Positions 28,596 to 39,100 of a stretch of 64,000 nt of DNA are shown piece after piece. The stretch comes from Bacteroidia bacterium (lineage in GTDB: Bacteria > Bacteroidota > Ignavibacteria > SZUA-365): assembly GCA_027493955.1 (NCBI GenBank), contig JAOSJT010000001.1, positions 2,219,131 to 2,283,130 on the forward strand, read 5' to 3'. The notes under the pieces were generated by a model. The model worked only from the letters and a program-made list of their open reading frames with translations, was not told where the DNA came from and searched no databases. A program made the translations under genes and the position numbers. Each line of letters begins with the position of its first letter. Positions within the stretch are counted from its first letter, which is position 1.

Positions 28596-31500
28596 CTATT
28601 TGTTCAGCGTCATCTTGACGGTCTTCGAGAAGCTCAGTCCGCTTTCGTTGCCTGTCATGTTCACGATGGCCAGGTACTGACCGCTCGGAAGATTCGTGGC
28701 GTCGAAGGTGTACTGATGCACGCCGGCTTCCACGATACCGTCCACCGCGGTCGCAACAACGCGGCCCAGCATGTCCACCACGCGCAGATGCACGCGGCTC
28801 GGCTCGGGTACGCTGTACTGCAGCACCGTCGTCGGATTGAACGGATTCGGGAAGTTCTGGCTCATGTCGAAGGTCGTCGGGGCAAAGCTGTCGCCCAGGC
28901 GCGGGGCCACGCCGCCGTGCTGCTTCATCCAGTTGAGCTTGATGGCGAGGTAGTCGAAGTTGTTCACCACGCCGTTACCGTCGGCGTCCATGTAGCAGCC
29001 CATGGCCGTGAACCACGGCGCGCTGGCCTGCGGCATCCACTGAATGTAGGTCAGCGGATTCTGTACGGCGTCCGCGCGGTAGCGGGCGGGACCTGTGAGC
29101 CACTGCGTGCTCAGGTTTGCGTCATGGATGTACTCGTTGAGATCCTTGCGGTCGGTGTAGTTCACCACGCCGTCGTTGTTTACGTCGCCCGGCCACACTT
29201 CGCAGGGCGTCGCGCCGAGGGGCACGAGCAGCAGCGACGACGGATACGGCATGTAGTCGCGATAGTAGCCGCAGCTGTTCTTCGTGTTGAACACGAGTTC
29301 AACCTTGTAGTAGCCCGAGGGCAGCGAGGCCGGCAGATTGAAATACGCCGTTCCATCGAGATCCTGATTGGCCAGCTTGTTCGCGCTGAACGTCTCGCTG
29401 TACATGAGCTGATTGCCCGGCACGCTGTAGAAGTTCGCCGTCATCGTGATCGTCGCGTCGAACGGCGGGAAAATCACGCGATAGTGCACGCCGACGGTCC
29501 CCGGCAACTCCACGTAGCCGATGGGATTGCCGCTGCCGTCCACGAAGTCGTACTGCAGGCTGTTGGCGATCAGGTAGCAGGCCTCGTCGGCACCCATGTA
29601 TGGACGCACACGCGGTTCGAGATCGATGTCGTCTGTCACCTGCGGCAGAAGCACGCCGATCAGATCGTCATCGTCGTCCGAGGGAGCGACCAGGTGCAGG
29701 TTCCCGGTCATCGCATCCGCGAAGCTCACCGGCTTGCTCACCGAGGCGCCGTCCATACCGGACGCCGCTTGCAGCGCCGCGAGATTGGCACGATTGGCGT
29801 TCCAGTAGGCGAGGTTTGCACCCGTGGAGTAGATGTTGTTGTTGTCCGATTCCACGATGTTCGAGCCGGGGAGTACGTACCAGGCATAACCCGCGCCCGT
29901 GTTGAGTATCATATTGTTCAGGAAGCGGTTGCCGCTGCCGTAGTACGAGTAAATCGCCCTGCCGGAAGTGTAAGGGCTCTCAAGAATCACGGTGTTATGC
30001 GCGAAGAGCGTGTTCGTCGCGTAGTAGTGATTGATGCCGTACTGGCCCGTGTTCACATTGCGCACGACGATCATGTTATTGACGATGCGCGAATTGCCAG
30101 CCTGGTAGTAGTTGTCGTAGTAGATGTACATGCCGTACGCCGTGGATCCGCCACTGGAAAGAAAGACATTTCTTTCCATCTGCGTATCAAAGCCGTACAT
30201 GAAGTAGCCAAGATACTTCGTGGCATAGGGGGATGTGTTTTCTACGCGGTTTCCGATGAACTTGAGCTGTCCGATATAGTACAGATACACCGGGAAATAG
30301 TACGCACCGGTCAAATTACAATTCTCGACGCGCAAGTTGTTCATCGTCGCGGTTGTGCTCGATCCGAAAATGTACATGCCGAAGCTGCCGTTACGGATAT
30401 TGCAGTCGCGGAAGGTGGTGTTGTGATTCATCGTGCCGCTGGTGCCGAAAATCACCGCGTTGTTCGTTGAAGTGGACGTGGCGACGAGGCTGTTGAGGTC
30501 ACAACCTTCCACCGTATTGTCCGAAGAACTTCCACTGAGCTGCACGACGGTGCTGAACGAAACATTCGTCGCGTTCATCGTCATGTTCTTGAACGTCACG
30601 AACTTCGCGCCACTGAAGCGGAGCACGAAATTGTTCGTGGTCGAGGATGCCGCCCAGTTGATGATCACATCCGCTTTGTTCCCGGTCTCGGACTGGAAGG
30701 TGACGGTGTTGACCGCAGAAGCACCCGGGATGGCTGCAAGGTCGATGTTGGCTGTATAGGTGCCGCTGCGCACATTGAACACCACGGGACCACAAATGCC
30801 ATTGGCAACCAGATCGGCCACTGCCGCGGCGAAGGTCGCATAATCCGGTGAAGCGCCGCCTATAGTGTAGTTGCCACTGATGGCAGCTTTCAGATTCGCA
30901 CGTAATGTATCGTTCGCCTGAAAGCTGTCGTTGACACTGTTCGGCTGCGAGGTGTACACCAGCAGCGGATAGTTGACGCCGCCAGCGAAAGTGCGCGTGC
31001 CGAGGGTAAGCTCGACTTCCGTATTCGACGGAAGCGGAGTAGTGTAGTTGATCGGGGTCTGCGCAACGTTATCGAACGACCAGTTGACAGTCACATTGTT
31101 GATTGTGTTTGTGCCAAAATTGCGCAGCTTCACCTTGATGTCTTCGGTGCCGGAGCAGAAGTTCACCGGTGAAACCAGTGCGGATATTCCCGCGTCGTCC
31201 GGCAGCGTCGGGTTCATATCGATACCAAAATCATACCAGTTACCATCGGTGGAACCGGTGGTAGTGTTACAGCCGCTCGCCCAGAGGCGCCGCATCGGAG
31301 GAGTTGTCATCGAGGAGGTCCGGAGTTGGACACCACCACCGGAGTATCCTTCGTGGCATACGATTATGGCGAAGGCCTGTGCGGGATTGTAATAGAACGG
31401 TGTTGTCAGCGGGATGCTGAACCAATCACCGGCGTTCCCGGCAGGGATGGTGAATGTCGTAGCATTCAGATGCTGTGTGACGGACGTATAGAATGCGTTC

Positions 31501-31823
31501 GTCGAAGGCCATGCATTGGTCGGATTGAGACCAAGCCAGATTTTCAGGTTGGTGTACGTCGTCGCAGAACTGTTCGTGTTCCGCTTGAAGTACACGGTAG
31601 TGATGTTTCCGGCGTAGGCTCCCGGAAACTCATTGGGCATGAAATTCTGCTGAACCTTGTTCGTTGTGGTCGAGCCAAACGGGAAGATATTGTTGCTGTT
31701 CGCGGTACTCGCGTGGGAGAACTGCGGAGTCTGCGCATCAAGCGTCGCCGACGGAAAGGTCAGCCACGCAGCCATGCACAGGAGCAGAAGCGAACTGCGG
31801 AACAATGTGGATCGTATGGTCAT
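28596..31823 (-). CDS. T9SS-exported beta-helix protein, N-terminal module type IV (array member 8)
   Basis: 1,075 residues. Signal peptide ends near 31 (ATLDAQ). Type IV module (32-208): QTPQFSHASTANSNN, KVQQNFMPNEFPGAYAGN and LTTPFYYNPAQ, followed by VCHEGYSGGG; it is a diverged relative of type III sharing GAYAGNI and LTTPFYYNP. CARDB-like domain from DDAGISALVSPVNFC, beta-helix from about 318, dockerin-like loops near 878, sorting domain near 983 (ends SKTVKMTLNK). GGAGG sits four bases before ATG 31823; leader motif TCATCCAC at 31859-31868. Downstream of the module it is close to member 7, so the same helix and stalk carry different heads in the two genes. Confidence 0.93.
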   Translation of the reverse strand: MTIRSTLFRSSLLLLCMAAWLTFPSATLDAQTPQFSHASTANSNNIFPFGSTTTNKVQQNFMPNEFPGAYAGNITTVYFKRNTNSSATTYTNLKIWLGLNPTNAWPSTNAFYTSVTQHLNATTFTIPAGNAGDWFSIPLTTPFYYNPAQAFAIIVCHEGYSGGGVQLRTSSMTTPPMRRLWASGCNTTTGSTDGNWYDFGIDMNPTLPDDAGISALVSPVNFCSGTEDIKVKLRNFGTNTINNVTVNWSFDNVAQTPINYTTPLPSNTEVELTLGTRTFAGGVNYPLLVYTSQPNSVNDSFQANDTLRANLKAAISGNYTIGGASPDYATFAAAVADLVANGICGPVVFNVRSGTYTANIDLAAIPGASAVNTVTFQSETGNKADVIINWAASSTTNNFVLRFSGAKFVTFKNMTMNATNVSFSTVVQLSGSSSDNTVEGCDLNSLVATSTSTNNAVIFGTSGTMNHNTTFRDCNIRNGSFGMYIFGSSTTATMNNLRVENCNLTGAYYFPVYLYYIGQLKFIGNRVENTSPYATKYLGYFMYGFDTQMERNVFLSSGGSTAYGMYIYYDNYYQAGNSRIVNNMIVVRNVNTGQYGINHYYATNTLFAHNTVILESPYTSGRAIYSYYGSGNRFLNNMILNTGAGYAWYVLPGSNIVESDNNNIYSTGANLAYWNANRANLAALQAASGMDGASVSKPVSFADAMTGNLHLVAPSDDDDDLIGVLLPQVTDDIDLEPRVRPYMGADEACYLIANSLQYDFVDGSGNPIGYVELPGTVGVHYRVIFPPFDATITMTANFYSVPGNQLMYSETFSANKLANQDLDGTAYFNLPASLPSGYYKVELVFNTKNSCGYYRDYMPYPSSLLLVPLGATPCEVWPGDVNNDGVVNYTDRKDLNEYIHDANLSTQWLTGPARYRADAVQNPLTYIQWMPQASAPWFTAMGCYMDADGNGVVNNFDYLAIKLNWMKQHGGVAPRLGDSFAPTTFDMSQNFPNPFNPTTVLQYSVPEPSRVHLRVVDMLGRVVATAVDGIVEAGVHQYTFDATNLPSGQYLAIVNMTGNESGLSFSKTVKMTLNK

Positions 31824-31868
31824 ACGGCCTCCAGGCTTATGTGAAGAAAGGACTATTCGTGGATGATG

Positions 31869-32396
31869 AGCCTGAGGAGCAGAAAAATCCCAATCAGGAT
31901 CATCGTATTTTACACATGTTACAAATCTTCACTATAATACAACAAGAAATGTAGCCGCGCAAGGGGGATTTCTTTCTCCATGGATTACGATCGGCACACA
32001 TTCTCTCGCCTGCTAGCTCCTAAAAGCGCCACTGCAGCGTATTTTTCATTTGTTGACCCGAATTTCATCGTAAATGGCTTGTTTTAGGCCTTCAGCGCTG
32101 TTCGAGAGCAGACAACAGACGTGGGTTCTTTCTTCGAACAACTGTATCCGCTATTCACTTTTAGCGATGAACCGTGATATTTTTCCACTATTCGTGGCGA
32201 AATGCTATCGGACAGTTGATGCAAACAACCATCACTAAAGCCGTACCCAAAGACGAAGGCTCATTCCGTGGAAGCATCTCCCTGCTTCGCAACGATTGCA
32301 GGTGATAGACTCGCGGCGCTGAATTGCCATTTTGAACAGGCGCAAACTGGGAACTGCCAGTTTCCATCCATCGCAGCCGCCGCCAGGATACAGATC
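31869..32396. other. Intergenic region
   Basis: No gene supported. AT-rich proximal part with the operator-like site at 32174; the rest is featureless up to the hairpin at 32397. Confidence 0.4.
32174..32188. promoter_or_regulatory. Candidate operator, one-mismatch copy of the palindrome
   Basis: GTGATATTTTTCCAC, 351 bases upstream of the start at 31823. This is the most distant of the set. Confidence 0.4.
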
Positions 32397-32425
32397 GGCC
32401 CGCCCCGTTGGAGACGGGGCGGGCC
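32397..32425 (-). terminator. GC hairpin after array member 9
   Basis: GGCCCGCCCCGT-TGGAG-ACGGGGCGGGCC, a perfect 12-bp stem 25 bases after the stop at 32451. No T-run. Confidence 0.65.
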
Positions 32426-32450
32426 TGTCAATGAAACTGCGCGGTGCTGC

Positions 32451-35400
32451 TTACTTGTTCAGCGTCATCTTAACGGTCTTCGAGAAGCTCAGGCCGCTTT
32501 CGTTGCCCGTCATGTTCACGATGGCCAGGTACTGACCGCTCGGAAGATTCACGGCGTCGAAGGTGTACTGATGCACGCCGGCTTCCACGATGCCGTCAAC
32601 GGCTGTGGCCACAACGCGGCCCAGCATGTCCACCACGCGCAGATGCACGCGGCTCGGCTCGGGTACGCTGTACTGCAGCACCGTCGTCGGATTGAACGGA
32701 TTCGGGAAGTTCTGGCTCATGTCGAAAGTCGTCGGTGTGAAGCCATTATCGCTCCGCGGTGTCACGCCGCCGTGCTGCTTCATCCAGTTGAGCTTGATGG
32801 CAATGTAGTCGAAGTTGTTGACCACGCCGTTGCCGTCGGCATCCATGTAACAGCCCATCGCCGTGAACCACGGAGCGCTGGCTTGCGGCATCCACTGAAT
32901 GTAGGTCAGCGGATTCTGCACGGCGTCGGCGCGATAGCGGGCCGGACCATTGAGCCACTGCGTGCTCAGGTTCGCATCGTGGATGTACTCGTTGAGATCT
33001 TTGCGATCCGTGTAGTTCACGACGCCGTCATTGTTCACGTCGCCCGGCCAGACTTCGCACGGAGTAGCGCCGAGGGGAACGAGCAGCAGCGACGAGGGAT
33101 ACGGCATGTAATTGCGGTAGTAGCCGCAGCTGTTCTTGGTGTTGAACACCAGCTCGATTTTGTAGTAACCCGAGGGCAGCGAGGCCGGCAGATTAAAGTA
33201 TGACGTGCCGTTCAAATCCTGATTGGCCAGCTTGTTCGCGCTGAAGGTCTCGCTGAACACCAGCTGATTGCCCGGTACGCTGTAGAAATTCGCCGTCATC
33301 GTGATCGTCGCGTCGAACGGCGGGAAAATCACACGGTAACGAACACCAACAGTGCCCGGAAGTTCGACGAATCCTATCGGATTGCCGCTACCATCCACAA
33401 AGTCGTACGTCAGGCTGTTCGGAATCAAGTAGCAGGCCTCGTCGGCACCCATGTACGGACGTACGCGCGGTTCCTTGTCGATGTCTTCGGTGACCGAGGG
33501 CAGAAGCGCGCCGATCAGATCGTCGTCGTCGTCCGAAGGCGCTACCAGATGCAGATCCCCCACAAACACGTCGGCGACGCTCACCGGCTTGCTGACGGAT
33601 GCGCCGTCCATACCAGACGCCGCCTGCAGAGCCGCAAGGTTTGCCCTGTCGGCATTCCAGTATGCGAGATTGGTACCGGAACTAAACCAGTTGTTATAGT
33701 TTGATTCCACCACGTTGGTCCCGGGAAGGACGTACCAGGCGTATCCGGCGCCGGTGTTCAGGATGATGTTGTTCAGGTAGCGATTGTTGGCGCCGTAGTA
33801 GGAATACAGGGCACGTCCGGATGTGTACGGACTTTCGAGTATGATGGTGTTGTGCGCGAAATACGTGTCATTGCAGTAGTAATGGTTGATACCGTAGTAG
33901 CCGGTAGCCACATTACGCACGGTAACCATGTTGTTGACGATACGTGACGTGCCCGCCTGATAGTAGTTGTCGTAGTAGATGTAAATACCGTAGGCTCCGG
34001 TTCCGCCGTCGGAGAGGAAGGTGTTCCGCTCCATCTGCGTGTTGAAGCCGTACATGAAGTAGCCGAGATATTTCGTCGCGTAGGCGGAGTTCTGCACAAC
34101 CTTGTTGCCGATGAATTTGACCTCGCCGACGTAGTAGCAATACATCGGGAAATAGTACTGACCGGTGAACTCGCAATCCTCGACACGGAGGTTGTTCATG
34201 GTGGACGTCGTACTGCTGCCGTAAATATACATGCCGTAGCTTCCATTGCGGACGCCGGTATTTTTCACGGTGAAGTTGTGATCGAGCGAACCGCTGGTGG
34301 ACCACACCACGGCAGTGTTCGTCGAGATCGTGGTGGTTACCGGACCGATGAGTTCGCAGTTCTCGATTGTGATGTTCTGCGAACCTCCGGTGAGGTACAC
34401 GACAACCCCATAGCTCACATTGAGCGCGCGTATGGTCATGTTCTTCATGGTCACCCAACTGATGCCGTTGAAGTACAGCGTCGGATTACCCGTCACGGAG
34501 GTGAACTGCACTGTGACGTCGTTCTTGTTCCCGCTTTCGGACTGGAACGTGATCGTATTGACGGAGGAGGTGCCGGAGATGGATCCGACGTTGCCAAAGG
34601 CCATCTGTTCCGTGTACGTCCCGGAACGGATATTGTACACCACGGGACCGCATACACCATTCGCATGAAGATCCGCAATCGCCGCTGCGATTGTGGAATA
34701 ATCCGGCGAGGCCCCACCAATGGTAAAGGTACCGGACATCGCCGCTTTGCGTGTAACCCGCAAGGTGTCGTTCACATTCGAGGTATCCGGTACCCCATTC
34801 GGATTCGAGGTCCAGAGCTCGAAGGTGTAGGGTATACCGGAAGTGAAGTTCTGTGAGCCAAGGGTCACCGTGGTCTTTCGCGTGGTGGCGTTCAACGTAT
34901 CGAGCAGGCCGGTCCAGCTCACAGGTGTCTGTGGTACGCCGTTCAGTTTCCAGTTGATGGTCGCCGAAGTGATCTGATTGATGCCGAAATTCTGAAGGGT
35001 CGCCTTGATGTCATGCGTGCCAGCGCAGAAATCCTTGGGGGACTCCAGCGCCGAAATGCCGGCATCGTTCGGCGCCGTTGCGCCTTCATCGTATCGAACA
35101 GCTCCGGCAATCTGGCGGGGACAGAGACTGAAGTTGAAGCTGGTCACTTGCGTCACTGGATCACCAGTGCCGGTACCTGCGCAGTGGTTGCCGCAGCTGA
35201 TGGTGATGCGTCCGTCGGTATACGTCGCCGGAGTGACGGTGGAATTGTACTTCACCGAGATGGTGTGATGCGAAATGATGAAGCCCCAGGTCTCGTTCGC
35301 CTGAATGAGAAAATCGAGATTGATGGGGATCTCGGTGTAGGTGGTCGTACTCGTCACGGTGACATTGGCGCGGCCCAGATGGATCCAGCCGTTGTTCTGA

Positions 35401-35690
35401 TTGACGTATCCGTTCGGCCGGGCCCAGATGTCCACGAGTGTGGTGCCCGTCCCCGCGAAGGTATTCTGAAAACGGTAGAGTCGCACGGCCTGATGCGCTG
35501 TGATGTCGAAGGAAATAAAGGAATTCGACGAGGTTGACGTTGTCGAGGTGGGTTGCGTCGAGAGCATGTACGCTCCCTGTGCGCTGACATCGGTCTGCAG
35601 TGGACCGATCTGTAACAACATGATCAGTGCGAACAGTGTGAGAGCTCCGGATACACGTAAGCTTGCACACGGTTTGGTACACAGTGTCAT
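32451..35690 (-). CDS. T9SS-exported beta-helix protein with unique N-terminal module V (array member 9)
   Basis: 1,079 residues from ATG 35690 (MTLCTKPCASLRVSG); CGGAGG lies four bases upstream and the leader motif is at 35710-35719. The frame extends to 35735 without signal features. The N-terminal module (about 40-208) occurs once in the window: FISFDITAHQAVRLYRF, HLGRANVTVTSTTTYTEIP, ISCGNHC, FNFSLCPRQIAGAVRYDEG. The CARDB-like domain (DDAGISALESPKDFCAGT, TGLLDTLNATTRKT) resembles that of members 1-3. The second half of the helix (MYGFNTQMERNTFLSDGG, SPYTSGRALYSYYG) resembles members 4-8, so the protein looks like a mosaic. The early helix rungs (VQFTSVTGNPTLYFNGISW) are its own. Dockerin-like loops near 882, sorting domain near 990. 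Confidence 0.92.
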   Translation of the reverse strand: MTLCTKPCASLRVSGALTLFALIMLLQIGPLQTDVSAQGAYMLSTQPTSTTSTSSNSFISFDITAHQAVRLYRFQNTFAGTGTTLVDIWARPNGYVNQNNGWIHLGRANVTVTSTTTYTEIPINLDFLIQANETWGFIISHHTISVKYNSTVTPATYTDGRITISCGNHCAGTGTGDPVTQVTSFNFSLCPRQIAGAVRYDEGATAPNDAGISALESPKDFCAGTHDIKATLQNFGINQITSATINWKLNGVPQTPVSWTGLLDTLNATTRKTTVTLGSQNFTSGIPYTFELWTSNPNGVPDTSNVNDTLRVTRKAAMSGTFTIGGASPDYSTIAAAIADLHANGVCGPVVYNIRSGTYTEQMAFGNVGSISGTSSVNTITFQSESGNKNDVTVQFTSVTGNPTLYFNGISWVTMKNMTIRALNVSYGVVVYLTGGSQNITIENCELIGPVTTTISTNTAVVWSTSGSLDHNFTVKNTGVRNGSYGMYIYGSSTTSTMNNLRVEDCEFTGQYYFPMYCYYVGEVKFIGNKVVQNSAYATKYLGYFMYGFNTQMERNTFLSDGGTGAYGIYIYYDNYYQAGTSRIVNNMVTVRNVATGYYGINHYYCNDTYFAHNTIILESPYTSGRALYSYYGANNRYLNNIILNTGAGYAWYVLPGTNVVESNYNNWFSSGTNLAYWNADRANLAALQAASGMDGASVSKPVSVADVFVGDLHLVAPSDDDDDLIGALLPSVTEDIDKEPRVRPYMGADEACYLIPNSLTYDFVDGSGNPIGFVELPGTVGVRYRVIFPPFDATITMTANFYSVPGNQLVFSETFSANKLANQDLNGTSYFNLPASLPSGYYKIELVFNTKNSCGYYRNYMPYPSSLLLVPLGATPCEVWPGDVNNDGVVNYTDRKDLNEYIHDANLSTQWLNGPARYRADAVQNPLTYIQWMPQASAPWFTAMGCYMDADGNGVVNNFDYIAIKLNWMKQHGGVTPRSDNGFTPTTFDMSQNFPNPFNPTTVLQYSVPEPSRVHLRVVDMLGRVVATAVDGIVEAGVHQYTFDAVNLPSGQYLAIVNMTGNESGLSFSKTVKMTLNK

Positions 35691-35719
35691 GGTACCTCCG
35701 AATGTGATTGTGGATGATG

Positions 35720-36098
35720 CAGATGTACGAATCATTGTATGTGGCCAGCTCGTCGGCGTTCGGCGGGCTCGGAAGAGAGAGGAAATGACCGGTTGTGTTG
35801 CCAGGTTCCAACAACCGGCTTCATTTAGCTAAAATAAATGGAAACAGCTACCTCTCCCAATAAGGAGAAGCGGCAATTTCGCACAATAATAAACGACACA
35901 TCAGATGCCGAAAAGTTACAGGGGAAAATGTTCTCAGATGCTCCCTTTCGTCGGATGCTCACGCATTTTCGAATAGGATGGTTATGATTCGTTGCGGGGC
36001 AACCGTGCGAGCGGCCACAGAGGGGGGGCTGTGTACGGTTACGGGATGCCGGCTTGGTAGGTCTACACGCCTTTTTCCTTCCCTATTCGCACAGAAAA
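35720..36098. other. Intergenic region
   Basis: No gene supported and no operator palindrome seen. Partly AT-rich (35820-35990). Confidence 0.4.
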
Positions 36099-36133
36099 AG
36101 CGCATCCCGCCCTGGCAGTGGGCGGGATGCGCT
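36099..36133 (-). terminator. Rho-independent terminator of array member 10
   Basis: AGCGCATCCCGCCC paired with GGGCGGGATGCGCT (14-bp stem, 7-base loop), followed on the minus strand by TTTTCTGTG, a short T-run. 23 bases after the stop at 36157. Confidence 0.75.
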
Positions 36134-36156
36134 GTGCAGAAATGCTCTGACGCGGA

Positions 36157-39100
36157 TTACTTGTTCAGCGTCATCTTAACGGTCTTCGAGAAGCTCAGGC
36201 CGCTTTCGTTGCCCGTCATGTTCACGATGGCCAGGTACTGACCGCTCGGAAGATTCACGGCGTCGAAGGTGTACTGATGCACGCCGGCTTCCACGATACC
36301 GTCAACGGCCGTCGCCACAACGCGGCCCAGCATGTCCACCACGCGCAGATGCACGCGGCTCGGCTCGGGGACGCTGTACTGCAGCACCGTCGTCGGATTG
36401 AACGGATTCGGGAAGTTCTGGCTCATGTCGAAGGTCGTCGGTGCGAAGCTGTCGCCCAGGCGCGGAGCCACGCCGCCGTGCTGGCGCATCCAGTTGAGCT
36501 TGATGGCGAGGTAGTCGAAGTTGTTCACCACGCCGTTACCGTCGGCATCCATGTAGCAGCCCATCGCCGTAAACCACGGAGCGCTCGCCTGCGGCATCCA
36601 CTGAATGTAGGTCAGCGGATTCTGCACCGCGTCGGCGCGGTAACGGGCGGGACCGTTGAGCCACTGCGTGCTCAGGTTCGCGTCATGGATGTACTCGTTG
36701 AGATCCTTGCGGTCCGTGTAGTTGACCACGCCGTCGTTGTTCACGTCGCCCGGCCACACTTCGCACGGCGTCGCGCCATTGGGCACGAGCAGCAGCGACG
36801 AGGGATACGGCATGTAGTTGCGGTAGTAGCCGCAGCTGTTCTTCGTGTTGAACACCAGCTCGATCTTATAGTAACCCGAGGGCAGCGAGGCCGGCAGATT
36901 GAAGTACGACGTGCCGTTCAGATCCTGATTGGCCAGCTTGTTCGCGCTGAACGTCTCGCTGTACATGAGCTGATTGCCCGGCACGCTGTAGAAATTCGCC
37001 GTCATCGTGATCGTCGCGTCGAACGGCGGGAAAATCACGCGGTAGCGCACGCCGATCGTTCCGGGAAGTTCGACGTACCCGATCGGATTGCCTGAGCCGT
37101 CCACGAAGTCGTAGGTCAGGCTGTTGGCGATCAAATAGCAGGCCTCGTCGGCGCCCATGTACGGACGCACGCGCGGTTCGAGATCGATGTCGTCTGTCAC
37201 CTGCGGCAGAAGCACGCCGATCAGATCGTCATCGTCGTCGGAGGGAGCGACCAGATGCAGATTCCCGGACATCACATCGGCAAAGCTCACAGGCTTGCTG
37301 ACCGATTGCGCATCCTGTCCGGAGGCGGCCTGAAGCGCTGCCAGATTCGCGCGCGCCGCGCCCCAGTACGCCAGATTCGCTCCGGCGCTATACCAGTTGT
37401 TGTCATTTGATGCGGTAACGTTGGTACCGGGCGCCACGTACCAGGCGTAGCCGGCGCCGGTGTGCATGACGATGTTGTTGCGGTACGTGTTGTTGGCGCC
37501 GTAGTACGAGTACAGCGCGTAACCGCTCGCGTACCCGCTCTCGACGCGGATAGTGTTATGCGCGAACAGGCTGCCGTTGCTGTAATAGTGATTGATGCCG
37601 TAATAGGCGTTGGTCACATTGCGCACGGATATCATGTTGTTGACGATGCGCGACATGCCCGCCTGATAGTAGTTGTCGTAGTAAATATACAGACCGTACG
37701 CGGTCGAGCCACCGTCGCTCACGAAGGTATTGCGCTCGATTTGCGTATTGAAGCCGTACATCAGGTAGCCGAGATACTTCGTGGCGTAGGCGGAATTCTG
37801 GACGATCTTGTTGCCGATGAGCTTGAGTTCGCCGAGATAATAGAAATACAGCGGGAAGTAGTACATGCCCGTGATCTCGCAGTTCTCGACGCGGAGATTG
37901 TTCATCGTCGAAGTCGTGCTCGAGCCGTAGAGGTACATACTGTAGGCGCCGTTGCGGATATTGCAGCCGCGGAAGGTCATGTTATGCGCGAGGGTGCCCG
38001 TGTTGGAACGAACCACGGCGTTGTTCGTCGAGGTGGAGGTCGCCGGAAGACTGTTCAGATCACAGCCCTCCACCGTACAGTCGTTCGAGCTGCCGGTCAC
38101 TTCCACGACGGTGCTGTAGGACACGTTGGTGGCGTTCAGCGTCATGTTCTTGAACGTCACGAATTTCGCACCACCGAAGCGGAGGACGTAATTGTCCGTC
38201 GTCGACGTCGCGGCGTAATTGATAATCACATCCGCGCGGTTACCGGTTTCGGATTGGAACGTGACCGTATTCACCGCCGAGGTTCCGGCAATATTGGCAA
38301 GATCAATTTTCGTTGTGTACGTGCCGCTTCGGACGTTGAACACCACGGGACCGCAGATACCGTTAGCGGTAAGATCCGCAACCGCGGCGGCGAAGGTGGC
38401 GTAGTTCGGCGACGCGCCGCCGATGGTATACGTTCCGCTGATCGCTGCTTTCAGGTTTGCGCGCAGCGTGTCGTTCTGCGGGAAGCTGTCCGCCACATTA
38501 TTCGGCTGAGAGGTCCACACGGCGAGAGGATAGCTGATACCGGATGCGAAAGTCCGCGAACCGAGAGTCAGATCGACCTCCGTCGTGGAGGGGATGGGCG
38601 TGTTGTACGCGATCGGTGTTTGCGGCACGCCGTCGAAACTCCAGTTCACGGTCACGTTGTTGACGGTGTTCGTGCCGTAGTTGCGGAGCTTCACCTTGAT
38701 GTCATAGGTCCCGGTACAGAAGTTGATCGGCGAGACCAGTGCCGAGATTCCCGCATCGTCGGGAAGCGCCGGATTCATGTTGAAACCGAAATCGTACCAG
38801 TTACCGTCGGTGCTGCTTCCGGGATTCGTCGTGCATGTAGATGCCCAGATGCGCCGAAAAGGCGGGGTCGTCATACTGGATGTGCGTAACTGAATACCTC
38901 CCCCGGAATAGCCCTCATGACAGACCTGCACGACCAGGGATTGGTTCGGATTGTAATAAAATGGTGTTTGGAGCTGAACAGAGAACCAGTCACCCGCATT
39001 ACCCGCAGGGATGGCTGTGCTCGCCGCGCTATACACCAGCGTCACCGGAGTATAGAACGTCGTCGTGGACGGGAAGGCGTTGGCAGGATTCTGACCGAGC

